Shown one piece after another: positions 51,573-60,900 of a stretch of DNA of 64,000 nucleotides; positions within the stretch are counted from its first letter, which is position 1; every line of letters begins with the position of its first letter. The stretch spans positions 1 through 64,000 of the forward strand of contig DLMH01000020.1 of the NCBI GenBank assembly GCA_002478115.1, given 5' to 3'. Below the pieces are notes generated by a model. That model was not told the DNA's origin. It was given only the letters and a program-made list of their open reading frames with translations, and did no database searches. This stretch comes from Candidatus Acidiferrum typicum (GTDB lineage: Bacteria; Acidobacteriota; Terriglobia; Acidiferrales; UBA7541). Both the position numbers and the translations under genes were made by a program.

Positions 51573-53624
51573 ATGAAAACACGTTCACTCTATTGGCTCA
51601 CACTGTTCACTTTGATCCTCGCCGTAGCCTTGGCTGCTCCGAAGCGCGCGGCAGCCGACGATGACGATCCGCCGGGCCGCGTCGCGCGCCTTAGCGTCAC
51701 GAACGGTCAGGTCTCCTTTAGTCCTGCCGGCACCGATGATTGGGTTTCCGCCGTCGCGAATCGCCCCATCACCACCGGCGACAAGCTCTGGACCGATAAG
51801 GACGCTCGCGCCGAGTTGCACGTCGATTCCGCTGCCTTCCGCCTTGCCGGCGAAACCGGCTTCTCTTTCCTCAATCTGAATGACCAGACCATTCAGGTTC
51901 GCATTACCGAGGGCACCGTCAGCATCCGCGTGCGGCGCTTGGGGGACGGCGAAAACATCGAAGTGGACACGCCCAATCTTGCCCTCTCCATTCTTCGTCC
52001 TGGCCGCTACCGCATCAATGTCAACGAAGCCGGCGACACCACCATCGTCAGCGTTCGCGATGGGGAAGGCGAGGTCACCGGTGGCGGTTCCTCCTACACC
52101 GTACACCCAGGCGAGCAAGGATCCTTTTCCGGTACGGACACTCTCGATGCAGACATCGAGGGTCTTGCCGATGCGGATGATTTCGACAACTGGTGCAATG
52201 AGCGCGATCTCCACGAAGATCACGCCGTTGCCCGCCGCTACGTCTCCGACGATGTCATCGGCTACGAAGATCTGGACGAGAACGGTGGCTGGCGCCCGGT
52301 TCCCGACTACGGCACCGTTTGGTTTCCACATGTGACCATCGTTGGCTGGGCCCCCTATCGCTACGGCCACTGGGCTTACATCTCTCCTTGGGGCTGGACT
52401 TGGGTTGATGATGCGTCCTGGGGCTTTGCTCCCTTCCACTATGGCCGTTGGCTTTTTGTGGCAGGTGCTTGGGGTTGGGTACCCGCGCCGCCGCGTGTCG
52501 TCGGTGTTGCTTATGTCCGCCCGGTGTACGCCCCCGCTCTTGTTGCTTGGGTCGGGGGACCCCACTTTGGTGTCGGCGTTGGAATCGGTGTCGGCGGCTT
52601 TGCCGCTGGTGTCAACGTAGGCTGGTTCCCGCTGGGACCGCGTGAAGTCTTCGTGCCCTCCTATGCGGTCAGCCGCGCGTACGTGAACAGAGTGAACATC
52701 TCCAACACCACTGTGAATCAGACGGCGGTCAACAACTACTACAACGCGACCGTCGTCAACAGAAACGTGAACGTCAACAATGTCAGATACGTGAACCAGG
52801 GTGTTCCGGGTGCCGTCACCGCCACATCGCCACGCGCGTTCACCTCGGCCCAGCCCGTTTCGCGCAATCTCGTCGCCGTCGACCAAAGGGAAGTGGCTTC
52901 CGCCCCTGTGGGCATTTCCGCTCCCTCCGTGGGGCCACCCAAGCAGGCCGTGATGGGTGCGGGTACAGCGACGAACGTGCGTCCACCTGCTGCTCTCGCG
53001 AGCCGCCCTGTTGTGGCCAAGACGGCGCCTCCGCCGCCTCCGCCGTCTTTTGAAAAGCAGCAAGCCGCCATCCAAGCGAATCACGGACAGCCCATCTCGA
53101 TGGCACAAGCGCGGCAGATTCAGCCGGCGCGTACCGCCGCAACCGTGGCGCCCGTCAAGATCGCTCCGCCGTCTACTCCGGCTACGCCTCGCGTGAACGC
53201 GGTTCAGGGACAGAACAATCCCAACCGCCCGTCCAATGCCGCAGGCGCGCAAGCCAATCCAGCCGGGAAGCCAGCCAACACTCGTGCGTACAGCGATCGG
53301 CCGCCCGCCTCGCGGCCCACTACCGTCGAGAATCCTGAACTCGAACAGAAGCACCAGCAGGAACTTGAGCAGCTTCATCAGAAGCAGGATCAGGAACGTC
53401 AGCAGCTCGAGCAGCAGCAGTACCAGGCGCAGCAGAAGCTCCAGCAGCAGAATGCCGAAGCCAGCAAACAGCAGGAGCTAAACCAGCAACACCAGCAGCA
53501 GCTTGAGCAGTTGGCGCAGAAGCACAATGAGGAGAAGCAAAAGCTGAATCAGAAGCAGCAGGCTGAGCATGCCAAGGCAGCGTCGTCATCGAAGCCCAAA
53601 AACGAAGATAAGCCGCATCACTGA
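51573..53624 (+). CDS. Exported FecR-domain protein with DUF6600-like region and Gln-rich coiled coil, copy 2
   Basis: The 683-residue protein repeats the plan of copy 1: a signal peptide (LFTLILAVALAAPKRAAA), a FecR-like domain (RVARLSVTNGQVSFSPAG, GFSFLNLNDQTIQVRITEG), and a DUF6600 segment (WAPYRYGHWAYISPWGWTWV, GFAPFHYGRWLFVAGAWGWV). It then has a glycine/valine part and ~120 residues of Pro/Ala-rich linker. It ends in a ~95-residue Gln/Glu/Lys coiled coil (LEQKHQQELEQLHQKQDQER and on) absent from copy 1. ATG 51573 gives the signal peptide; AGGAGA is rather far upstream. The 338-bp gap before it holds only the copy 1 terminator. A tandem duplication with divergent tails is evident. Confidence 0.8.
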   Translation: MKTRSLYWLTLFTLILAVALAAPKRAAADDDDPPGRVARLSVTNGQVSFSPAGTDDWVSAVANRPITTGDKLWTDKDARAELHVDSAAFRLAGETGFSFLNLNDQTIQVRITEGTVSIRVRRLGDGENIEVDTPNLALSILRPGRYRINVNEAGDTTIVSVRDGEGEVTGGGSSYTVHPGEQGSFSGTDTLDADIEGLADADDFDNWCNERDLHEDHAVARRYVSDDVIGYEDLDENGGWRPVPDYGTVWFPHVTIVGWAPYRYGHWAYISPWGWTWVDDASWGFAPFHYGRWLFVAGAWGWVPAPPRVVGVAYVRPVYAPALVAWVGGPHFGVGVGIGVGGFAAGVNVGWFPLGPREVFVPSYAVSRAYVNRVNISNTTVNQTAVNNYYNATVVNRNVNVNNVRYVNQGVPGAVTATSPRAFTSAQPVSRNLVAVDQREVASAPVGISAPSVGPPKQAVMGAGTATNVRPPAALASRPVVAKTAPPPPPPSFEKQQAAIQANHGQPISMAQARQIQPARTAATVAPVKIAPPSTPATPRVNAVQGQNNPNRPSNAAGAQANPAGKPANTRAYSDRPPASRPTTVENPELEQKHQQELEQLHQKQDQERQQLEQQQYQAQQKLQQQNAEASKQQELNQQHQQQLEQLAQKHNEEKQKLNQKQQAEHAKAASSSKPKNEDKPHH

Positions 53625-53653
53625 AGCTTCTCTTCGCCAATCCATCCTTCTAC

Positions 53654-53683
53654 CGGGGCGCATTCATTTGCGCCCCGTTTTGT
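53654..53683 (+). terminator. Rho-independent terminator after FecR-domain copy 2
   Basis: CGGGGCGCA pairs with TGCGCCCCG around TTCATT, followed by TTTTGTT. Confidence 0.9.
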
Positions 53684-53756
53684 TGCTACAACGCATCTCA
53701 TGCTTGGCGTTCGTCAGGGCGCGGCTTCACATGCTTTTGTTTGAGTATTTCTCTTT

Positions 53757-53820
53757 AGGAGGCCCGGGCTTCAGCCCCGGCGTTCTGTTCATAAAGCAAT
53801 TGGGCTTTAGCCCCTGAGGG
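53757..53820. repeat. Intergenic GGGCTTTAGCCCC-type repeat
   Basis: GGCCCGGGCTTCAGCCCCGG and TTGGGCTTTAGCCCC are two similar units, each self-complementary around GGGCTT(T/C)AGCCC. The tail CTGAGGG is typical of scattered repeats in acidobacterial and other genomes. It separates the FecR-domain block from the flavin reductase. Confidence 0.6.
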
Positions 53821-53922
53821 AAGTCTTTTCCCAGTTTTTCAGCAACCTCTTTCGCCGCGCCAGATCAGCGCTCCCTCTTGCCGATTCTCACGGCCCCTGT
53901 GATATCTTCACAAGAGCCCGCT

Positions 53923-54420
53923 ATGTCTTCCGCTTCGGTTACAGCCGAACTTTTTCGCCGTGTCATGGGGCACTTTGCGACCGGGATCACCGTGGTCACC
54001 GTCGAGCGCGAGCCCGGCAAGGTCCATGGCATGACTGCCAACTCCCTTGCTTCCGTTTCCCTCCAGCCTCTGCTGGTTTCCATCTGTGTGGACGAGGAGA
54101 GCCGCCTGCTCTCCTTCCTCAAGACCCAGCGGCGCTTCGGCGTAAGCATTCTGAACGATACCCAGCAGGCGCTGTCCGAGCATTTTGCGACGGGCGAACA
54201 AGGGCCGGACGCCGACGCGCGACTCGGCATCCGCTATCGTTGGACGGAATCGCGCATCCCCCTCCTCGAGGATGCTTTGGCGCATCTCGCCTGCAACGTT
54301 GTCGCAGAATATTCCGCGGGAGACCACACGATCTTCCTGGGGGAAGTCGAAAGCGTGGATTTGGGCGAGGGCCAGCCTCTGCTCTTCTACCGCGGCCAAT
54401 ACCGCACTCTGCAGTCCTGA
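53923..54420 (+). CDS. Flavin reductase-like FMN-binding protein
   Basis: The 165-residue protein matches the short-chain flavin reductase family (HpaC/ActVB type): FRRVMGHFATGITVVTV at the start, HGMTANSLASVSLQPLLVSI for flavin binding, and LACNVVAEYSAGDHTIFLGE toward the end. Members use NAD(P)H to reduce FMN or FAD for a partner monooxygenase, or reduce flavin independently. No two-component monooxygenase is adjacent, so its partner is elsewhere or absent. ATG 53923 gives family length; an upstream TTG at 53878 adds 15 residues without support. Confidence 0.85.
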   Translation: MSSASVTAELFRRVMGHFATGITVVTVEREPGKVHGMTANSLASVSLQPLLVSICVDEESRLLSFLKTQRRFGVSILNDTQQALSEHFATGEQGPDADARLGIRYRWTESRIPLLEDALAHLACNVVAEYSAGDHTIFLGEVESVDLGEGQPLLFYRGQYRTLQS

Positions 54421-54503
54421 CGCAGGACCACCTCAATTTGACCGCTTGCTCTCGTGATGATTCGGGGCCGAAATTAAGCCGCTTGTCTGTCGGAGAGAGG
54501 GTG

Positions 54504-54714
54504 CGCTTAGCCTGAAATCCGAAGTCGACCAATTGCAGGCGGGCGCATCTCCTTTTGTTTCAAACGATTATCCTGTGAAGACCCAGCTTCGCCGAAGTTG
54601 GCTTCTCCCTCACCATCCACCACCCAAAATCTGTCATTTCGACCGGAGGGACGGCGCTTTTTGCCGGCCCGGAGTGGAGAAATCCCTCTTCGACTTCGGA
54701 TTTCAGGCTTAGCG
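54504..54714. mobile_element. 211-bp MITE-like element with 25-bp inverted ends
   Basis: The left arm 54504-54528 (CGCTTAGCCTGAAATCCGAA, then GTCGA) and the right arm 54690-54714 are reverse complements with one mismatch in 25. The 161-bp centre holds no gene but includes a TGTCATTTCGACCGGAGG / CCGGAGTGGAGAAATCCCT unit, a pattern often seen in REP-like repeats. The stop codon of the glycosyltransferase lies inside the right arm, so insertion may have redefined the end of that gene. Confidence 0.6.
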
Positions 54715-55731
54715 TTCCGTGCTTCCGAAGGGCCGCGCGGATTCCGCGGAATCGCCCTGTTCTTTCCGGTGGCTCTTCACTTCGCGCAACGAGTAGATCG
54801 CTTTGTTCTGTGATTCGTAATAGGTGCGGGAACTGATCTCTCCCAGCAGGCCCATGGAGATAAACTGAATCCCGCTGACAAACAGGGCAATCGCCAGCAG
54901 CAGCAGCGGCCCGTGCTGCGTCATGATGTTCTCGTTGAAGAAAACTTTTTTCGCCACCAGGATCGATCCGAGGATGAATCCTGAGCCCGTCCCAGCCAAC
55001 CCCAGCATCCCGAAAAACTGCAGCGGCCGCGTCGAATAATCCAGCAGGAATTTCACCATGATCAAGTCAAAAAAGACGCGGATGCTCCGCCCAATCCCGT
55101 AGTTCGAGCGGCCGCTCTTGCGCTGCGGATTGGAAATCGGCACTTCCGTGATGCGCGCCCCCGACGAACTCGCCAGCGCAGGTATAAACCGGTGGAGTTC
55201 CCCGTAGAGCTGGATTTCCTGCAAAATCTCGCGCCGGTAGGCCTTGAAGGTCGTGCCGAAATCGTGCAGCTCGATTCCGGAAAGTTTGGCCATCAACCAA
55301 TTCGCGATGCGGCTTGGCACTTGCCGCATCAGCCAGGGGTCGTTCCGGGAGCGCCTCCAGCCGCTGACCAGGTCGTAGCCTTCCTCGAGTTTCTCCAGGA
55401 ATCGCGGAATCTCTGCGGGATCGTGTTGCTGGTCTCCGTCCATGGAGATCACGATGTCGCCACGCGCAAAATCGAACCCCGCCTTCAGCGCCGGCGTCTG
55501 TCCAAAATTGCGCCGCAGCCGGACCACGTTCACGCGGTGGTCGTGCTCGTAAATCTCCGATAGCACCTTGTACGAGTTATCTTTGCTTCCATCATCCACA
55601 AACACCATCTCGTACGGCTCGCCGAGCGCATCCATCACATCCGTCAGCTTCATGTACAAATCCGGGATGTTTTCCTGTTCGTTGTAGAACGGAACCACAA
55701 TCGAGTACCGGATCGGCGACTCCATTCCCAT
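54709..55731 (-). CDS. Family-2 glycosyltransferase with two C-terminal membrane helices
   Basis: The 340-residue protein is a polyprenyl-phosphate glycosyltransferase of the DPM1/ArnC/GtrB type. The GT-A domain shows YSIVVPFYNEQENIPDLY, VDDGSKDNS and the metal site ISMDGDQQHDP. Two transmembrane helices follow (FFGMLGLAGTGSGFILGSIL and LLLLAIALFVSGIQFISMGL). The enzyme would load a sugar onto undecaprenyl phosphate at the cytoplasmic face for later transfer to a glycan or lipid A. The YdjC/HpnK-like gene upstream on the same strand supports an envelope-lipid role. The C-terminal tail SAESARPFGSTER ends within a MITE-like arm. Confidence 0.88.
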   Translation of the reverse strand: MGMESPIRYSIVVPFYNEQENIPDLYMKLTDVMDALGEPYEMVFVDDGSKDNSYKVLSEIYEHDHRVNVVRLRRNFGQTPALKAGFDFARGDIVISMDGDQQHDPAEIPRFLEKLEEGYDLVSGWRRSRNDPWLMRQVPSRIANWLMAKLSGIELHDFGTTFKAYRREILQEIQLYGELHRFIPALASSSGARITEVPISNPQRKSGRSNYGIGRSIRVFFDLIMVKFLLDYSTRPLQFFGMLGLAGTGSGFILGSILVAKKVFFNENIMTQHGPLLLLAIALFVSGIQFISMGLLGEISSRTYYESQNKAIYSLREVKSHRKEQGDSAESARPFGSTER

Positions 55732-55818
55732 ATGACTGTTTCTTTGCCCCTCTCAAACGACTTGCCCGGCGCCCCTCACGCCGGCTGGCCGGAACCCCGC
55801 CTTCCGTCAGGCTCAGCT

Positions 55819-56703
55819 TTATCCCAGCGCACCGCTAAAACCGTAGTTTATCAGGCGTATCCCTCGCCTGGCGACAATTTTTCTGATTTGTGCGTCGGTC
55901 AGAATGTCCAGCTCGGTCTTCCTCGAATCCTGCAGCCGGGTGGCGCTTTTCCGCAGCTCCTCGTCCACATAGCCCGGGTGGCACATCAGTTCCGTTGTGC
56001 CCTCCGGCAACTTCTCCAAAAGCTCTTCGATCCCTTCGCGTGTCAATTCGCCGGTCTGGGCGATCCCGCAGAAGTAGTCGCTGGTGGCAATCCCTTCGCG
56101 GTCCGCCAATTCCCGCGCACCACGCGCCAGCAACTTCAGCCCGCGCGCCTGTATCCCCTGTTTCAAAACCACGCTTGTGTTCTGCGACGCCCCTGCCGAT
56201 AACGCCGAGCGCAAGCTCGATTCCTCATGCGCCACGCGAATTGCCCTGATCCCATGCTTCTTTGCCAGGCGCAACGCCAGTTCAAATAGCCCCGGCAGCA
56301 TATGCACGTGTTTGTGCCCGTCCAGGTGTGTGGGAGAAATCCCGGCCTCTCGAATCTTCCGGATCTGTGCGTCCCATTCCCGCTCGATTTCATCCAATCG
56401 CAAGCCGCGGCGCGCAATTATCAGCAACAAGCCTTCTGGCCCGGCATCGAGCTCGCCCGCGCTGTTCAAAAGCCCCGGCACTTGATCAGCAGGAGCGGCT
56501 GGCGGGCCATCGCTCAGGTTCAGATGCACGCCAATTCCCAGTTCCGGATTCTGCCGTGCCGCGTCAATCCCAGACTGGAACGCCCGCCCGTTGGCCAGCA
56601 ACGTTGCACTGGTCACCAGACCCTTGCGGTGAGCCTCCACGATCCCCCGGTTCACCCCTTCCGTCCATCCCAGGTCATCCGCATTGACAATCAGATTCCG
56701 CAC
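55819..56703 (-). CDS. YdjC/HpnK-like carbohydrate deacetylase
   Basis: The 294-residue protein belongs to the ChbG/YdjC family of metal-dependent deacetylases. Motifs in order are NADDLGWTEGVNRG (metal Asp), GVHLNLSDGPP, PTHLDGHKHVHMLPGLFELA (metal His) and TELMCHPGYVDEEL (catalytic His). The closest named group is HpnK, found in hopanoid-synthesis loci, and a family-2 glycosyltransferase follows 87 bp downstream, the usual HpnI/HpnK-type partnership. Hopanoid genes themselves are not in the window, so lipid or glycan deacetylation is the safest call. Confidence 0.82.
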   Translation of the reverse strand: MRNLIVNADDLGWTEGVNRGIVEAHRKGLVTSATLLANGRAFQSGIDAARQNPELGIGVHLNLSDGPPAAPADQVPGLLNSAGELDAGPEGLLLIIARRGLRLDEIEREWDAQIRKIREAGISPTHLDGHKHVHMLPGLFELALRLAKKHGIRAIRVAHEESSLRSALSAGASQNTSVVLKQGIQARGLKLLARGARELADREGIATSDYFCGIAQTGELTREGIEELLEKLPEGTTELMCHPGYVDEELRKSATRLQDSRKTELDILTDAQIRKIVARRGIRLINYGFSGALG

Positions 56704-56943
56704 TTTTGCCTTTCGCCTGTCCTAAACGTCAAAGTGCCTGTCCTTTCGGACAGCTACTCTTACGCTTCCGTACCATTGACCCTTCTTTCTTGTAACTCTA
56801 GCATGATCAACAAGACAGTTTGTGGAACAGCGCTGCTCTCGGTCGCGCTGCGGCTTTGCTCGGCCGCGACCTGCGCACGTTCCATGCGGCTTTCGCCGCA
56901 GCATGCCAGCGCATCCGTTTCTCCGCTGGCTCTCGAGGCCACG

Positions 56944-57288
56944 ATGCATGTCAAGTTGCAGGAATTGAAACAGATAGGAGTACGCTACGGCGAAAAACGC
57001 CGCGGACGCCGCATGAACTCCCGCGTCCCCATCCGCCTGGAGTGGGATGCTTCCACCGGCCATCGCCAGCGCGTCGAGGCCTTCACCCGGGTTGTGAATC
57101 CTTACGGTTGCATGGTCATGATTTCGGAGTCGCTTGCGCTGGATCATCGCCTGGCCCTTACCAACCTCGCCACCGGTGCCAGCAACGCCGCCGTGATTGT
57201 CTGGAAAGGGAATCAGCAACCCGAGGGCTGGGAATACGGCATTGAGCTCGTCGCGCCGGACATGGACTTCTGGGGGTTGGAGCTGTGA
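56944..57288 (+). CDS. Single-domain PilZ protein
   Basis: The 114-residue reading starts at ATG 56944 with GAGG seven bases upstream. It contains a basic entry (YGEKRRGRRMNSRVPIRLEW) like the R-x-x-x-R of c-di-GMP-binding PilZ domains, followed by strands ending YGIELVAPDMDFWGLEL. The usual D-x-S-x-x-G is replaced by VVNPYGCMV, so ligand binding may be weak or lost. An earlier start at 56803 would add a hydrophobic leader but lacks a ribosome site. It overlaps the next PilZ gene by four bases, so the two are co-translated. Confidence 0.65.
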   Translation: MHVKLQELKQIGVRYGEKRRGRRMNSRVPIRLEWDASTGHRQRVEAFTRVVNPYGCMVMISESLALDHRLALTNLATGASNAAVIVWKGNQQPEGWEYGIELVAPDMDFWGLEL

Positions 57289-57686
57289 CGCATTTGCCAA
57301 AATCGACGCCGCCCGCGGCCGCTGCTGCCTCCCCCAACGTCAAGCGCAACGCCAACACGGTTCGCCCGCAAACCAATGAAGAGCGCCGTCGCGCGCAACG
57401 TGTGTTCCTAAGGATGCCCGTTCTCGTGTACCTCGAGGGCAAAGCCAATCCCATTCACGGCACCACGCACTCCGTCAGCGCCAGCGGGGCGATGATTATT
57501 CTGCCCCAAGGCTTTCCCACCGGCACCCAAATTTCCATCGAGAATCCCAAGACCCAGAAAAAGGTGGAAGCTCACGTGGTCCGCCCGCCTGTAATGAACG
57601 CCGAAGGCTCCCTCGTGCCCGTCGAGTTCACCACGCCTTCCCCGCAGTTCTGGAATATCTTCTTCCCCCCCAACCCCAACAACTGA
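57285..57686 (+). CDS. PilZ-domain protein, second of an overlapping pair
   Basis: The 133-residue product starts at GTG 57285, overlapping the previous stop (GTGA). After a proline/alanine tail it carries EERRRAQRVFLRMPVLVYLE and THSVSASGAMIIL, matching the R-rich and S-x-S-x-x-G parts of PilZ. It then has EAHVVRPPVMNAEGSLVPVE and a short C-terminal FWNIFFPPNP. Overlapping genes for two different PilZ domains suggest a heteromeric c-di-GMP sensor or a split effector. No cyclase or phosphodiesterase is encoded in the window. Confidence 0.72.
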   Translation: MTHLPKSTPPAAAAASPNVKRNANTVRPQTNEERRRAQRVFLRMPVLVYLEGKANPIHGTTHSVSASGAMIILPQGFPTGTQISIENPKTQKKVEAHVVRPPVMNAEGSLVPVEFTTPSPQFWNIFFPPNPNN

Positions 57687-57807
57687 CGCCTCCGACATTC
57701 GCGCAAGGCAGTCCCGTAGCCCCAACCCTAATTTCCCACAAGAATCCGCCTCGCCAAAGAAAACCCTGTCGGGGTACGGCGAGCTGCCGTGTCCGTTTTA
57801 GCTTGTG

Positions 57808-57829
57808 GCACAGTCACTCCTGACTGTGC
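57808..57829. repeat. GCACAGTCA hairpin repeat in a gene-free gap
   Basis: The arms GCACAGTCA and TGACTGTGC enclose CTCC. With TGTGG before it, it matches the design at 3944-3966. The surrounding 57687-57993 gap (307 bp) holds no gene; it also has GC-rich repeat-like text near 57847-57895. Confidence 0.65.
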
Positions 57830-57993
57830 TCTTGGGTTTGCCTTTGAAGCGGCCGCCTTCTGCCTGCCCGCCGCAGGAGGGAGGCGGGCCGTCCGTGTAG
57901 CGGTTGAGCACCACTCGACCCCATCGCAGCAAAACGTAAGTGCCTCTGCAATTCGAATCCCCGCACTCTTGTCATTACGAGCGCAGCCGATGC

Positions 57994-60900
57994 TCAGTTG
58001 ATCGTCAGACTGATAGTCGGACTAACGTTAGACGATGCCGGGTTGGCCGCAATGGGCAACTGTGCTGTGCCCGTTACCGTGACGTGCAACGTTCCCGATG
58101 ACGACGCACCTGTAGTGGTGTCACCCAGGTAACTCGCGCTCACCGTGTGCGTCCCCACAAGTTCCAGGAACGGGGGTGCCTGCGCCCCTGTCACAGTGAT
58201 GTTGCCCGTCGTGCCGTTCGCCACCGGCGCAGTTCCCAGGATCGCCCCGTCGACCAGGAACTCCACGTTTCCGGTGGGTGTCCCTCCCGTCACGGTCGCA
58301 CTCACCGTAATGCTTGTGGTCGGCGCTGCCACCAGCTTCGTGGACGATACCGTGAGATGCGTGACCGTCGGCGTCGTCCCGCCGCCTCCTCCGCCGCCGC
58401 CCCCGCCACCGCAGCCCAGGGTGAAACTCAACACGCACATCAGGGCCAGCCCCAGCGCGGCGCGATACCGCTTCCGCCCGGGCAAAAAGAGTAAGAGGAT
58501 AGCCGCAAGGCCCGTCCCCCCGCTTAGCGTCCACCACCCGCTTCTCAGACTAGGTGCGGCGGGGAAAATGGCTGCGCGGAAGGTCCGCGTTTCGGGGAAA
58601 TTCATGGCCGTCATCGTTGAAGATGGCGCGGCCACGTTGACCGTCAGTGTCCCCGTTCCGTTCCCGCTGCTGGGCACTGTGACGTTCAGGGGCAAGCAGG
58701 TTACTCCCGGCAAAGCCGTTCCGCAGGTAATCCCCACGCTACCCGTGAAACCTCCGGTCGGCGTCAACGTAATTGTCGAAGTGCCACTGCCGCCTGCGGT
58801 CACCGGTGTCACCGTCGTTCCAGCCAACGTAAAGCTCCCGGTACCCGTCGATTGCGTAACGGTCAGTGAGAGGTTGCCGCTGGATGCGGTCGAGTTTGAG
58901 CCCGCGTAGTTGGTATCTCCGCTCGTGTAAACTGCGGACACGGTGTAGGTTCCCGCTGTGGCGAATGTATGGGTCAGGGTAGCTGTGGCGTAGGCATCAA
59001 CAGGTGTAGTGGTGTTAAGGCCCGAAGCGGCCGTGGGAACAACGGTCACCCCACCCAAATTGATGGTGTTATTCGCGTAGAAAGTCACTGTCCCCGTCGG
59101 ACCGACTCCGCCGCTTGGCGTGGCAACCGTCGCTGTCAACGTCACGGTTGTCGTGGTCGTGGGTGTGGCCGTGTTCGCCGAGACATACGTGGCCGTTGGA
59201 GCCGCGCTGACGGACAGCGGGAACGCGACCGACGTACTCGCGTTATAGCTATTGTCGCCAGCATAGGCGGCAGCAATCGTGTGGCTGCCGCCGGGAAGAT
59301 TGATCGGCAGGTCCTCAAGATAACCGAGACCGTTGAGCGAGGCCGAATTCGAGGACGTGCCCGTCTGCGTATTCGGGAAATCATTCAGCGGCTGGCCGTC
59401 ATACGTTTCCGTAATGGTTCCTGTAGGACAGGGAACCTCATTGGCATCGCACGGTTTATTCGCCAAGTTGGTGACGTCAACTCTCATGACGTAGGGCGTC
59501 GTACCGTATACCACTGGGTTCGGCGCTGCAATGTCATACAGTAAGGTACCGGTATCGTAGGTCCACATACTTAATGTTGTCAGGCTGCTTTCTTTGCTCA
59601 CCGTAACATTGACCGGGGTAGACGTTCCCGGAGCAAATGTCCCATCGCCCGCGTACTGCGCCACAACGGGATAGTTGGTGCCGCCTGGCAGCAAATTCGT
59701 CGTGATGGCTGCCGATCCGTTGCTCAGCACGAATGTTGGCAAAGTACTCGACGAAGTACTGTTCGTAAAAACCCCGATCCCGACCGGCGAACTTCCGGGT
59801 GGCGAAGCGATAAGGGAGACGCTGCCAGTAGGCACACCCGAAGCCGAAGTCACATTCACTGTAAAGCTCACTGTGTTGCCATGCGGAATCGTGCCTGTGG
59901 CAGTAGTGGTGAGCGCCGTTGTCGTGGTATCAAAGCTCGCCGTGTGCCAAGCCGTCGCCAGGTTCGCCACGTTCACCGACCCCAACCCTGTTGCTTTGTC
60001 GTACCCAGCTACCGCCAAAAAGGCCGGATTGCTCTTGTTGCTGGGATCAACCAGCACGCCGTATTGGTTCGCAGACGATGAAGTGTTGCTGCAATTCGGT
60101 GAGCTGCCTGCGCAAGCCACCGAGTTATTGCCCGTGACCGTGTCGTAAAAAATGCAGCCCTTCGCGCTCACACTCGCAGTGTTTGACGCGCAAATGGTTC
60201 CCGCGGTGTTCTTCTTGTAAAGTTGATACAACACATAGTTCGCATTGCCCTGCCGTCCCGCTGGCTCCCCGCCCTGCTGCTGGACGATGAGGGCCATGAT
60301 GCCTGCAAAAGCGGGCGCCGCCGCCGAAGTCCCACCCACAGGGGTGATCTCTGGGGTCTGGCCTGCCACCAGGCTGCATGCATTGCCGCCTTGCTGCGCC
60401 GAATCCGCCTCGCACGTCAGGTAGAAGGTGTTGCTGGGCGTATTGACAGCGGAATACAAAGACACATCGGGGATGTCGCGATAAGTGTCGGTCGAGACAC
60501 CATTTTGCCAAGCCGGTTTCGCATTACCAGCCGTGCATGCTGTGCCAGCGCTATTCAGCGTCGCGCAATTGCTCTGGCCGCCGCCGCCCCCCTCCAGGTC
60601 CGCAAGACTCCCGTTGTTTGTGTTTGTGGTAATGGTCGTCACCCTGCAAGTATTTAGGCCAATGTTTCCCGCTACTGCGGTCGCCGCGCACCCACTGTTC
60701 CATGTGGATTCGGGAATATAAGATAGTGCTGACCAGGGTGGCGTCCCGTTCGTGGTGTTCCAGTAAACAGATGGCAGTGTTCCGTTCTGGAAATCAGTCC
60801 CACCCAGGGCCACGTTGAACGGGGTTGACGCCAAACCGCTGACACTAAGTCCACTCACGCTGTAGTCAAGTGGGGTGCTGGAGCCGGCGTCGCATGAATC

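Noticed and set aside
53341..53540. CAG-rich tract considered as a simple DNA repeat
   Set aside because: The spacing is irregular and the protein reading is a continuous Gln/Glu/Lys coiled coil, so it is coding rather than a microsatellite.
57950..57985. Possible tRNA 3-prime end (ATTCGAATCC)
   Set aside because: A T-loop-like string is present, but no matching acceptor stem, anticodon arm or CCA-proximal pairing can be drawn.
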